Part shown: positions 29,105-39,500 of the stretch, piece by piece
Position numbering within the stretch: the first letter of the stretch is position 1
How the letters are laid out: each line of letters opens with the position of its first letter
Assembly (NCBI RefSeq): GCF_032118995.1
Contig: NC_092662.1
Location: 2,108,001-2,172,000, forward strand
DNA: 64,000 nt
DNA from: Asterias amurensis
Lineage: Eukaryota > Echinodermata > Asteroidea > Forcipulatida > Asteriidae
Direction of reading: 5' to 3'
Position numbers and translations under genes: made by a program
The notes under the pieces: model-generated
Seen by the model: only the letters and a program-made list of their open reading frames with translations
The model's database searches: none
What the model was told of the DNA's origin: nothing

Positions 29105-29522
29105 TGCCGGTGTCGCATGCAATTATGTCCTCTATGCAACACTATCCGGAGGACATTATTGCATATGCAATAACGTCCGTCGGACGGTTTTGCATATGCA
29201 ATCGTGTCCGCCCGGACGCTGCTGCATAATGCAATTGTGTCCGCCCCGAACACATTTGCATATGTAGTTGTGTCCACCCCGTGCAAAACCGTCCTGGCAG
29301 TAAACGTCCGTTTGGGTATTCGCTGCAATCATAAAATACGTGAATATTCATGATGCATACATGTACACAGGTTCAGTGCATGCACGCTCGCTTACATGGC
29401 AGTCGTGTGGGGCCTACATGTCCACCGGACGGTTTTGCATAGCCCCGGACACAATTGCATATGCAAAAGTTTCCGGAGCGGACAGTATTGCATGGCGGGC
29501 ACTATTGCATCTGACACCGGCA
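29105..29522. mobile_element. TIR-bounded array of ~32-bp CATATG-centred palindromes
   Basis: The outer ends are inverted copies of TGCCGGTGTC (29105-29114 and 29513-29522). Inside are about eight whole or half units of the form CGGAC-n4-TTGCATATGCAAT-n3-GTCCG, clearest at 29150-29179, 29180-29211, 29212-29243, 29244-29277 and 29440-29473. Each unit is itself a palindrome, so the element is a palindrome of palindromes. It has no coding capacity. It may be a non-autonomous DNA transposon with a satellite-like core; I cannot name the superfamily. Confidence 0.7.
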
Positions 29523-29739
29523 ACCATTTTTTCCCCAACTCTTTCGAAGTCGATAACTTTGATAATTTTTTAAAAAACTAATTACAGAACTGATCAGTTC
29601 TTGCCATTGATCGATGTGCCAAAAGAGGGGAGGCGGTCGGCGGGGAGGGCAGTCCAGAAAATAAAAATGAAATATTATGCACTATACCAAGTTTAGCATC
29701 TGCACTACTATAACGATGTTTGGTGTATCAATGCTAACA

Positions 29740-29829
29740 AAACAGCCGTCTGCTGCAAGTACGTCACCATGGGAACATGATAACGAAACAGCCGTCTGTA
29801 TGCACGTCACCATGGAAGCATGATAACGA
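29740..29829. promoter_or_regulatory. Two tandem ~45-bp units carrying RFX X-box-like sites
   Basis: Two adjacent units begin AACAGCCGTCTG and end CATGATAACGA. The first has GTCACCATGGGAAC at 29763-29776, 11 of 14 matches to the palindromic X-box GTTGCCATGGCAAC. The second has GTCACCATGGAAGC at 29805-29818, a weaker match. They lie in the QTRT2/NMRAL1-A divergent promoter region. A role in transcription is inference. Confidence 0.4.
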
Positions 29830-30299
29830 AGTCCAAGTTGCTGGGGGAACACTCGAGTTCTAAACAGCTTTTGAAGTTACAGCGGAAAATAATTGATACT
29901 TGACTAAACAAACAGTCTATGAAAAATAAATTATTGAATGTACAGAAATTACACCGATTAAAAATACTTCTTATAAAATATTACACATGATTCTTTATAG
30001 GCCCTATATAGTTTGCATTCTCCCATAATAAGAAAAACTTTTTATACAACTCCACAATGTGAAACATTACAAGTTTCGAGAACTTTGTCTACAACATGAC
30101 AATCAACATCATAAGAAGAGTTACATTTTGTGACAAACTACGGCCTGCACTGTTTGCATGACATTGTTGATCAGGTCAGACTTTTATCTGTATATATATC
30201 TTTGAAATCGGAAACATAAAAGAAAGGCTAAAGTTCGGGATAAAATCTGCGTGATGTACAACAATCCCAGACGGAAGAATAACTTGTGTGAAGGGTTGT

Positions 30300-30355
30300 A
30301 AATTCATTCCTATCAACAGTTTTCGTGCGGAAACATTTTTAGTTGCAAGGGAAAG
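30300..30355 (+). other. Probable untranslated first exon of NMRAL1 copy A
   Basis: A GTATGA donor at 30356 follows AAGGGAAAG, and a pyrimidine-rich acceptor ending TTTCTTAG at 30588 opens the exon whose ATG is only four bases in. The upstream end is not determined; 30300 is a guess. Confidence 0.4.
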
Positions 30356-30592
30356 GTATGACTTTTTTGTATACTGTTTCTATCCCAACATTTTGGCGGG
30401 AACTTTATGGTGTGAAAATCTACCCTTATTTTAAACAAGAATACTGCCTAATCTGGACCGACGCTACGGTTCAAAACCGGCATGTTGCTTCAAGAGGATA
30501 CTATCTGCAATGTTCGAGCTCAATTTCTTAAGAAGATACTTATAGGGACTATGAAATATAGTAATTATTTTCTCTTTTTCTTTCTTAGAACG

Positions 30593-32644
30593 ATGAAGAA
30601 AGTGGTCATCGTCTTCGGAGCAACAGGGCGGCAGGGTGGCTCCGTGGTGCGGGCCCTCCTAGAGGAGTCTGAGAAATTCCACGTCCGTGCCGTGACTCGT
30701 AACCCAACATCACCCAAAGCCCAAGCCCTCCAAGCCGCCGGCTGCGAGCTCGTCCAGGCCGAGCTAGCCCAGACAGAGAGTCTCATACCGATCCTCCAAG
30801 GGGCAGATTGCTGCTTCCTTGTTACAGTCCCGCCTCAGCAGTTCGCCAAGGATGCGGACAAGATCGAGTACCAATACGGGATGAACTTTGCGAATGCCTG
30901 CATGGCGGTTGGACTCCACCACTTGGTGTTCACGACATTACCACATTGTGAGGAGGTTACTGGCTGCCCGGTGCCGTGGAGTGACAGCAAAGCGAAAGTG
31001 ACGAACTATTTTAAGGAGAAGAACTTGCCGCTGACGGCGGTGACACTATCTGACTTTTATGAAAACTATGCTGGTGTTCTTAAACCGAGGAAGGTAAAAG
31101 ACGGTGTGTATACTATAGGTGAGTCAGATTCTAAGTTGTTATAGAAGATATTTATGTCATGAACGCGTCATTCACTTCTCACAGTTTGTTTTTGTTCACA
31201 ATTATTTTCTCGGTCAATGTTGAAAAGTAGTGTGAATCCATTTCTGATCAGCAAGCATACTCACTTATAACATTGGTCCGCTGGCCGAAATGGCGGTTAA
31301 AGACATCAGAGGGCCAGTCAAGATTCTCTTCTTGAAAGTGGTCCGGCTGGCTAGTTCAGCGGAGCGTTGCACCACGCCCCTGATATTAATATGAAATATG
31401 AACCTGTGATAAAAGCTAATGGACCAAATGACAAGATAACTGGTCCTCGTGGCCAGCGAATTCCGAACCCTGCTTGCAAGCGATGATTCTTTGAACTACA
31501 AAACGTTATTGCTTCTTTTCCTTTTCTAAGACACCGACTTTCTTGCCTCTTTTTTCTTCCTAAGAAATACCGACTGGTGAGCAAGCCTACGGCATGATGC
31601 ACATAAGCTTCTTGGGTGAGGCTGTACGCCACATATTCAGTCATAGAGAAGACTACATCCACCGAGATATCACTCTAGTAACGGACAGACATACGGTGGG
31701 CGAGGTGGCTCAAATTATGAACAAACACATCCAACCATTCGGAAAGACCATAGAAAACGCACAGGTAATGGCTCACTTATCGTCTGCTCAGTCACATCAG
31801 AAACTAATGCCAATTTCATATTATTTTTCCAATGAAAAACAGTCATTGAATTATACAAGTTTGAACAATCAACAATGTTTGACTTACAAAATGAATCTTT
31901 CTTTTTGCCTATAACAATTACTTTGAAGTCTACTTTTGATCAATAAACTCCAGTTACGCTCCACATATTTATGCAAAAGGACCATACAATTTGCACCAAG
32001 TACTCTAGTTTTGATGATAAATGAAAGCAAGATAAAGGCTCATACTCTCTAAATAAAAAAGGGCTGCGTGAAAGCACCCTTTGAAGAGCCATATTTTGCC
32101 AGAGGGACAACTCTTTTTCGAGTGTTCAACCACTCTATTAGATTGACCTTTGCATCTGTTTGAGTGATTTTTCACTCTGTCCTGGAGTTCAACCCCTCTA
32201 AAAGAGTGAAATAACCGCCACTCTTTTTGAAGAGCCATATGAGGGACAACTCTAAATGTAAAGAGGGGTGTTTTTCACTCGTTTACATATAGAGAGTACA
32301 CTTTCATATAGATGCTACAGTGAGCAAAGACTCTTGACACAATCATTACAAGACATTGTTATTCATTGTACCATACTTTTTTAACATTGTTGTTTTTCCT
32401 TTGGCAGTTCACACTTGACGATTTACGAGAAAAGTACAAGACCCAACTCGGCATCGAGACATTGGTCAACTGGTACAAGTTCATCCTGGCGGGAGAGGCA
32501 TATCCCGGGTACGCCAAATACATGGACATTGAAGGAAGCCGGAAGCTCATGCCGTCAGCTAAAACATTCGATGAATGGGTTGAAGAAAACAAGGAGGCAA
32601 TTTCTGCTGCTCTTGATCCACCTGATAAATCTATTCGGTTATAG
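30593..32644 (+). CDS. NMRAL1: NmrA-like family protein (NMRAL1 copy A), 3 coding exons, 320 aa
   Basis: Coding exons: 30593-31118, 31565-31764, 32408-32644; the phases close. The start follows an AG acceptor by four bases and matches the family N-terminus (MKKVVIVFGATGRQGGS). The Rossmann dinucleotide motif GATGRQG is intact, and RAVTRNP supplies the Arg expected for the NADPH 2'-phosphate. Later family segments are present (FYENYAGVLKP, DEWVEENKEAI). Human NMRAL1 is 299 aa and is known as an NADPH-sensing protein that binds argininosuccinate synthetase and dampens NO production; it lacks a catalytic Tyr like other family members. Whether this copy does the same is inference. A paralogue lies about 15 kb downstream on the same strand. 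This copy lacks that paralogue's first coding intron. Confidence 0.92.
31265..31474. mobile_element. GTGGTCCGGCTGGC-family MITE in NMRAL1-A
   Basis: It starts CATTGGTCCGCTGGCCGAAA and ends ACTGGTCCTCGTGGCCAGCG then AATTCCGAACCCTG; the middle has GTGGTCCGGCTGGCTAGTTC. Confidence 0.7.
32040..32300. mobile_element. CATACTCTCTAAAT...GAGAGTACA repeat in NMRAL1-A
   Basis: Begins CATACTCTCTAAATAAAAAA, ends TATAGAGAGTACACTTTC, so the ends are roughly inverted. Inner words GAAGAGCCATAT and AGGGACAACTCT each occur twice. Probably a non-autonomous DNA element. Confidence 0.55.
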
Positions 32645-34634
32645 ATGACGAGATACGCCAATTTCATCTGCTATAAAAACAGGACATTTTTTCTTCTTCT
32701 GAATTGTTGTTGAGTGACTGTTATATTTTGTGAAATAATTCCAGTTTGCTAGAGACATGAAAGAGCAGTTTCAACAGAGGGCGTTTTGACATGCGTAATA
32801 CTTGGCAGGCATCATTGTTTTCATCAATCGCAGGCGGACGTACCCGTTATCGAAATTATTATAGAAAGCTTCCTCCTGTTGCAGAGTTGGGCTACTCGCA
32901 CGGTAAATAACAAAATCAATCAATTGTTATCACTACATTGTATATAAAACTGAAATAGGGATTTAATCTTTAGGTAATACTTGTAGGCTACTCGAAAGGG
33001 TTAGAAAATTGCTTGCTGTGAATTTTTGTTTTTACAATGTATACTGTGAATGGTTCCCGACTCTGTTTACAGGAATTTCAACAAAACTTACCCGTAGTTG
33101 CCAACACGACCAGCCGACTGTATGTACCGCATTCCTTTTGCATCCGTAAACATAATGTTACAAAATATAAGGTAGAAACGATGGTTCATAATGCTAATTA
33201 ATAACAGAGCGACAGAGCTATATGCGTTGTACAAGTTCTTAGTTTTGATACTCGTAGACTATATTGTGTGGGACACTTTTTCTTACACTGTTGCGCGGTT
33301 GTGCGATGCCGAATCACCGTCTTGGTAATTACTGCGCGCAGCAACTTCTGCCCACTTTTAATGCATGCAACTGTTTCACAAATTACATTCCATTAGACCT
33401 ACATGGATTTTCAATTTGAAAACTATTTATGGTAAAAAAAACGGAAAACGATTGCTATAAATTAAAATTTGATAAAAACAGGGACCTATTTTTTTTACGC
33501 GCATGATTATTTACGGTGCAAACAAATTCTGCATCTGTCCACCTGTTGTTTGTAGCACTATTGGCCAATCAGAAGGCAGGGCTCATTAATGCAACATTTT
33601 CATTGGTTTACAACCTTATAATATTGTTTACGCATAATAGACTTATGCTAATTCCACACTGGGCACAACTTGCTTTGTCCTAGTACAATAAAGCAAAGAT
33701 TTAGTTCAATATGATGTACGTGTTGCAACTAACTCCTGTTTTATTTCTGAAAATGAATATAAATATGTTAAGCCTAATTTTATGATAAAAAGGATAATAA
33801 GTTACAGAAACTACTGTGTGAATAAAGTGTTTATTAGTATCTTTTACAAAACTGTTTGGAAGGATTTATTAAAGATGCTACGACCGTTTTTGTGTGGTTT
33901 CTTTTGCCTGTTTGACCTGAAAACTTATATTTGAATTTGAAACAGCCATGACATGTTTACTGCAATGAGCAATGTTTATAATAAATAATAATAACAAGAC
34001 TTGTAATGCGCACATATCCACCCTGCTTGGTGTTCAAGGCGCAGTAAAACCAAAACCAAAACAAAAACAAAACACAACACAAAGAAAAACTGACACAACA
34101 AAATTAGTCCTTGAAAACCTGTGACATGAGATAAGTTTTGAGAAGAGACTTGAATTTTGCGGTACAAAGACAAGATCTAAGATTAAATGGTAGAGAGTTC
34201 CAGATGCGTGGCGCAGGTGAAGAAAAAGACCTGTCACCCCATGAGTGTCGAGACTTTGATTCAATGAGGAGAAGCATGGAACTTGATCGAAGATTCCTTG
34301 ATGGAGTGTAAACTTGAAGCAGTTCAGAAATATAGTGGGGAGCCTTGCCATTAAGAGCTTTGTAGACAATGAGCATCAGCTTGAAGATGATTCGTTGAGA
34401 GATAGGGAGCCAGTGTAGTTGTTTCAGAATGGGGGTGATACACCATAATAAACCATAATAATTTTGATAGAAGCTTTAATGGTAACTTGTGGATACCAAA
34501 ATCCCTCACATTCAAAAATACCAATAAGGTCACCAAAAAATAGTTAACCAGTTCACTTTGGATTAAAAATCCTTTTTCCATTACTTATGCAGTGTTCAGT
34601 TAAAAAATATTTTGTTTTCCCGCCAAAGAAGCAG
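32645..34634. other. Spacer between NMRAL1-A and PIGC (tail-to-tail)
   Basis: It holds the 3' UTR of NMRAL1-A, with possible AATAAA words near 33688 and 33820, then AT-rich sequence without recognisable genes, then a 5'-truncated LINE (33977-34447). Between 32800 and 33900 I see no repeat or ORF I can name. Confidence 0.5.
33977..34447 (-). mobile_element. 5'-truncated non-LTR retrotransposon (LINE), C-terminal ORF2 and 3' tail
   Basis: On the minus strand an open frame encodes LHWLPISQRIIFKL, VYKALNGKAPHYISELL, YTPSRNLRSS and RIWNSLPFNLRS. This is the conserved extreme C-terminus of CR1/L2-type LINE reverse-transcriptase ORFs. It is followed by a short 3' UTR ending in an ATT-rich tail (TTATTATTATTTATTATAA). 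Coding similarity stops abruptly near 34447, as in typical 5' truncation. The kept piece has no internal stop, so it may be fairly young. It is not a host gene. Confidence 0.85.
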
Positions 34635-34677
34635 CTAATGTTGAATCACAGCCTCGTCCCATGGACCATGGATATTT
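34635..34677 (-). other. PIGC: 43-bp terminal coding exon of PIGC
   Basis: The minus-strand acceptor CCTTTAG is followed by bases encoding the conserved C-terminal motif NIHGPWDEA, then a TAG stop. It joins the exon ending at 34966 in phase 2. It is too short to be seen as an ORF, and the human protein has the same motif right after the last membrane segment (LIRLQLFK). Confidence 0.9.
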
Positions 34678-37586
34678 CTAAAGGACGGAAACAAGAAAAA
34701 CAAAAATTGAAATGTCATTCATTTGTTTTAACCAGGGCCCAATTTCAAAGAGCTGGTTATGTAGACAATAAAGCCTTCTATTTTTCTGCTAAGCAGAAAT
34801 GATCATGATACCAATTAAAAATTGTAAGGGTAGTTAATAACATAAGAACAATAATAAAACCATTCTTATATAGCGGACATCACCATAAGGTCCCTGTGCG
34901 GCAAGCCACATGTATTAGCAAAATTAAACAAAGCTATTAGTAAAGGAAAAGAAAGTAGAACTCACTTTTTGAAAAGTTGTAACCGTATCAGGCAAACAGG
35001 AACAAGGAAAGTAATGGCAAGATCAATGAAGACGATGATAATGGCGGCTATGTGACTAACTGTCACCAAGGCAAGGAATGCAACGATAACCGACAACAAT
35101 GTTAATGGAGTCTGGGATCTCGGAATGCAAACCTAAAAAGACAAATGTATTTAAAGGGAATGAATACCTCTGGAACCATTCAATTGTTTTAATCCCACAT
35201 ATACCAAGTTATGTAGATTAATACAATGAAACTAACCCGTGGAAATTTCATTTAAAGATGTGGTAGCAGTTTTGAGATATCAACGAATATCAGTGGCGGT
35301 CTAATGCACACCGAAAGAATAATTAAATCAGAGAAAAGTTTCAGACAGTTACCTTAAGTTTTCGTCTGAGTTCAGGCCAGAGTGCAAACAACTGCATAGC
35401 AACAGTGACTGTGGCAAAGGCATGGAGAGTAGTAGGAAGTCTGGATGCCAGACAAACAGATGCAAATATAGATGCACATAGTGAGACAGGTCTCCTTCCC
35501 CTGAAATATTACAAGAGTGTAATGTAAAATTGGTTAACTCAAGATGTTCTTATATAAACAAACCTAATATTTAAACTGTTTCTAGGCATTGTTGCCATCT
35601 TTGCAAAAAAAGAATATTTAACTACTTTATGGTGCCATGTACCCCCCACCCCCCCCCAAAAAAAAAAAAAAGTGAGCAAACTTATGTGTTGATAACCAGT
35701 GAATTTAAGTTAAAATATGCAGCTGCATAAATTGCTGAAAATAACAATGCTGAATGTTCCCATTAACAATTAAGACTAAAAAACATTTGATTGTAAAACT
35801 AACATGAAAGCTAAGATCATACCTTGTCTCCGTCGTCACATAATCATGAAAGAGCAGATTTCCTAAGAGCATAAATACCTACAAAAAATAAGAGATACAT
35901 TCGAATGTAATTTAGAAATTGACAAGCATCCATTAAATTCAAATGTTTGGTATGCTTGTCCCAATGATGAACAATTGTTATTTATAAGAGATGTTAAATT
36001 TGCATCGGGATAAAGAATATTACTTTTGGTTTTACCTATACACCGATGTGTGTTAGCACTGTATACTCGGTACTTTCCCCGAGTCCTGTGAAAAAATACC
36101 ACAGGCATGTTACTCGGGTGGGATTCGACACCAATGACCCTTACAATTCTAGAGCAGTGTCTTACCAACTAGACTACCGAAGTTGCCCGGTAGCTAGAGG
36201 CAGTTCGAATCCTATGTTTTGGCAGCGGGTACGGCAACAATATAATTGTTATTTAGACCTACAGTTCCAATTCCTACAAAATCTGACATCTGCCTGAGTG
36301 AGGTTTTAGAAGAAATTGGCACTGTAAGGGTTAAAGGAATAAACTGTGTCCAAAATATTAAATGTTACTTAATACTTACAGTCATTGCATAGATAGTGTC
36401 TGTACTAATGGTATCAGTCAGAGTTTTCAGGATTGGTGACAAACCATACGAGAAGGCAACAAAGATGGCAGTACTTTTAACATCATCCAAGCCTGTAATA
36501 AAAAACACCAAAATCCCTCAAGTAAGTCGGCATCACTATTAATAATATTAATAAATAATAATAAGCTTGCATTTAAGAGCGTCTTTCCAGAGGTCGCAAA
36601 ACACGTAAAAAATCAAACTCAAAGATGGGCCCCCCCCCAAAAAAAAACTACTGTCGGCGAATGTACTCATTAAAAAAATAATAATAATTAGCATTTTCCA
36701 GTACGAAATAATGTCAAAACTCTTAAAATGAGGACAGAGCCCCGACAGGGGATACTTGGTACTTACGAGATCTTCCGCTCTCCCTCCGATCCTGTCCTCC
36801 ATCGATGACATCATAGAGGATATAGCCAATCAGAGACAACCCAGCGTTGAGGTACAGCAGATTGACTGGAGAGAGCAATTCCTGTTGCATATACACAAAT
36901 AAAACCACAAAGATGCAGATACTACAAAAAGAGAAAAATTGAAAAGAACAACAAATTAGTAATAAACTGTTTTGATATTTGATATTTATTTGATATTTAT
37001 TTGATATTTAATAGAAACAAAAGAACACAAATTGTAGCCCGCAGCTGCAGGCCAAATTGTGTTTGTTTTAAAATATATTGCTTTAAAAAAAGTAATTATT
37101 ACACACATTAGAAATTATAAACAGAGAAAACCAACCAATAAAAACATTAAAAAATGACTCCTGAAAAAATGCATTCCACTCGTTAGACATACCTACTTAT
37201 TTGTTGAGTCACAACGCCTGATTCCCGCACCACATGCCACAATTCATACGTAGTTTCTGCATAAACAATAAAACAAATAAACTTGTGAATGTTAACTAAG
37301 ACTAACACTATATTGAATTTGAAAAGGAAAATAACTTTGAATACACAAATAACACTGAATACAGTCATAATTTTCCCTCCATGATACATCACATCAATAA
37401 ATATAACTTACAAGTAACTTGCCATTCAAAATCATTAGAAAATTTGAAATAATTTTTTCGAAATGTACCTTTTCTCTTCAACTCCCCAAGGAAAGATTCA
37501 TCAACATAGTTATCCGGAACACCCTGGTCTTTATACAAGACTTTCTGCCACCTTGGACGATAATTGTTGCCTATTCCATTGTCCAT
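34635..37586 (-). CDS. PIGC: GPI-GlcNAc transferase subunit C, 8 exons, 287 aa
   Basis: Coding exons on the minus strand: 37586-37469, 37256-37193, 36921-36767, 36492-36380, 35878-35823, 35500-35353, 35132-34966, 34677-34635. The phases give 288 codons; human PIGC is 297 aa. PIGC is a multi-spanning ER membrane subunit of the complex that adds GlcNAc to phosphatidylinositol, the first step of GPI-anchor synthesis. Matches include [77 protein letters not shown] and CLIRLQLFK. The last exon adds only 14 residues plus the stop and restores the conserved NIHGPWDEA. Without it the previous exon would read straight into a stop that overlaps its GTGAGT donor. The gene is head-to-head with CFAP157. 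Confidence 0.94.
36030..36242 (-). mobile_element. Reverse SINE (relative of 10496-10672) in PIGC
   Basis: GGTTTTACCTATACACCGAT, ACTCGGGTGGGATTCGACAC and TAGACTACCGAAGTTGCCCG; read on the minus strand it has a tRNA-like B box GTGTCGAATCCCACC. Confidence 0.65.
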
Positions 37587-37908
37587 CTTCCACTACTACA
37601 ACAAGACTAACAAAGTACACAGAAGACAAACTTTATTGTAATAAAGACAAAATTAGAATGAGTTCAAAAATCAACATGGTTGGCAAAGTCAACAAGTGAA
37701 GAAAGCGAAGTCTGTAAATAATTCCGATGATTGTAATAAATGTAACCCTTTTTTTGTTTATTTGATGTTTCAACAGAAAATGGCAGTGGGGAAATGTGTG
37801 TAGAGCCCAAAATTATCCCAATTTTAAAAGCCAAAAATTGCAAACAAAAAGCGATCTGGAACTGGCAAACTGGTCAGCTCATGAGCTCAACAACTAACCC
37901 CATCAATG

Positions 37909-37971
37909 GTGCCAATAAATACGCTGGATTCCCTCCCAAGAAGCGGAGGGAGTCCACCAGCGTATTGGCAC
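37909..37971. repeat. Imperfect hairpin (63 bp)
   Basis: The arms GTGCCAATAAATACGCTGG and CCAGCGTATTGGCAC pair with one 4-base bulge, and CCCTCC/GGAGGG pair further in. The loop is CAAGAAGC-like. It may be a small MITE or a remnant; it lies about 320 bp upstream of the PIGC start. Confidence 0.7.
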
Positions 37972-38380
37972 TGTTAATTGGGCTACTACACTAAATTGCT
38001 CCATGATCATGCAATGACATCCCAACTCCCCAATTCAATGACAACAATTGTGTTGTGAATTGTGATTGCTCAAATAAACCGGCATAAAGAGCAAAAAAGT
38101 GGCAGTCGGACACCAACAATTTTCCCTGTAACTTTACCATGGAAAGTTCCTTCCTTTTCCTTTCTGTTTGGTTTGACGTACACAGAAAGATTTAGATTAC
38201 TGAACCGTTCAGTCTGAACTGTGCAGTAGATGAGCTGAAAACCATCTCATGGGCGCAGCCATCTTGTTATTAAGGAGTTATTAAAAACAAACAAACGCAT
38301 TCTTTCACTGGTAATCAGAAAACTGACTCATTAAATTTTGTGAGCTGTGCTGGATTGAGTACCAGTTGTGTGTTTATATC

Positions 38381-38388
38381 TGACGTCA
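38381..38388. promoter_or_regulatory. CRE-type palindrome TGACGTCA in the PIGC/CFAP157 divergent promoter
   Basis: A perfect 8-bp CREB/ATF consensus sits about 75 bases before the probable CFAP157 first-exon donor and about 800 bases upstream of the PIGC start. CRE sites are frequent in short divergent promoters and in testis-expressed genes. Function here is inferred from position only. Confidence 0.45.
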
Positions 38389-39307
38389 CGCTTCTTAGCG
38401 ACGAACGAAGCAGCGACGAAGCAGCACCAGCAGCGATGGCGCTATGATTGGGAGGATTCTGGTAAGATTTTCGATAGTGTTTTACTAATTTATTTGTTGT
38501 CCATAGTAGTTCTTTCGTTTATTTCTGTGAAACTGATTATGTATTGAATATCTAGACAGGTAAGTACTGACAGATATATTTCAGAACGTACTAAAAAACA
38601 GAAGAAACAAAACCATTATGATGATTAGATTTAGAAACAAGTTAGCATGGTTAGTGACTTTGTGCACTGCACACAAACTGCGTGTTTTTGTGTGGGCAGA
38701 GGGAGGGGAAGGTATGTGTAAGAGGGGGGGGGGGGTTGATAAAGTTACTCGGAAGAAAAACTGAACAACCTGAAATCCTGACAGACATGATGATTAGAAA
38801 GCATGTTTGCATTGCCAATGTGTATTATTTTACTGGGTAAAATTATTAAAACAAATAGGCCTAGCTTAGCTAGGCCAATAAATAAATAATTTTTTTAAAA
38901 TATTTTTTTATAAAAATAAGTCAAAAAAGAGCTTAATATCCCGGCCCCTATCCCTTGCCTCGTCTTGGCACGCCAATGCATTGATTGCCTGAGTGAGATG
39001 CGAGATCTAGTCCAGTGTAGTACAGTACTACAGTAGTTAGTAGCATGGTTCTCTGAGATCCAGGTAAAAGCAAAGTGCTATTTTTAAAAATAATTCTGTT
39101 ATAAATCACCCTTGAAATTGTCAAACTGTTCAATAAGTTTTATTAATTTGCTGTCAGTGCCATAATTAGTCTTATTTTTATACCAAAATTCATCCAAGAT
39201 TTTTCTTGTAGACATGTGACCTGCTGCAGGTATAAAACAAGCTATTAACCAGTTTTGTAACAATAACTTAAAAAAAGACTTTTTTTTTCTTCTTTTTTTT
39301 TTTACAG

Positions 39308-39500
39308 ATGCTGACAATTGCAAGACATGAGTTAAACTCAGGTTGGATTGAACGCGGATACACACTTATAGACAAAAAGATGAAATAACAGCCGAGCACT
39401 CGGACGTACTTGATGGACCTTCTTGAACCTCAGTTTTGAATTTAAAAGTTGAGAAAAGCGACATTTACTCAGTCAGTGAACTTGAATCTTTGGCAGAAAC
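39308..39500 (+). other. CFAP157: 5' UTR part of CFAP157 exon 2
   Basis: A very long pyrimidine tract ending TTTTTTTTTACAG (39288-39307) is a strong acceptor, and the sequence from 39308 runs without another splice site to the ATG at 39501. The matching donor is probably GGTAAGATT at 38462. Confidence 0.5.

Larger units (their letters stand above)
28231..30592. other. Divergent spacer between QTRT2 and NMRAL1 copy A
   Basis: It contains the promoters of both genes. From the QTRT2 side: GC-richer sequence at 28340-28500 and 28690-28800, the CATATG palindrome array (29105-29522), a two-unit repeat with X-box-like sites (29740-29829), and a probable untranslated first exon of NMRAL1-A ending at 30355. 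I see no coding ORF that I can support. Confidence 0.6.
37587..39500. other. Divergent spacer between PIGC and CFAP157
   Basis: It contains an imperfect hairpin (37909-37971), a CRE-type site (38381-38388), a probable CFAP157 first exon with a GTAAGA donor at 38462, a poly-G run near 38735, AT-rich intron sequence and a second acceptor at 39306-39307 leading into the CFAP157 coding exon. No other coding sequence was seen. Confidence 0.55.

Noticed and set aside
29065-29351. Overlapping open frames on both strands
   Set aside because: They follow the ~32-bp palindromic units; the peptides are repeats of one another and not gene-like.
29105-29522. CRISPR-like repeat array
   Set aside because: Units are palindromes that touch each other and lack unique spacers, and the DNA is animal.
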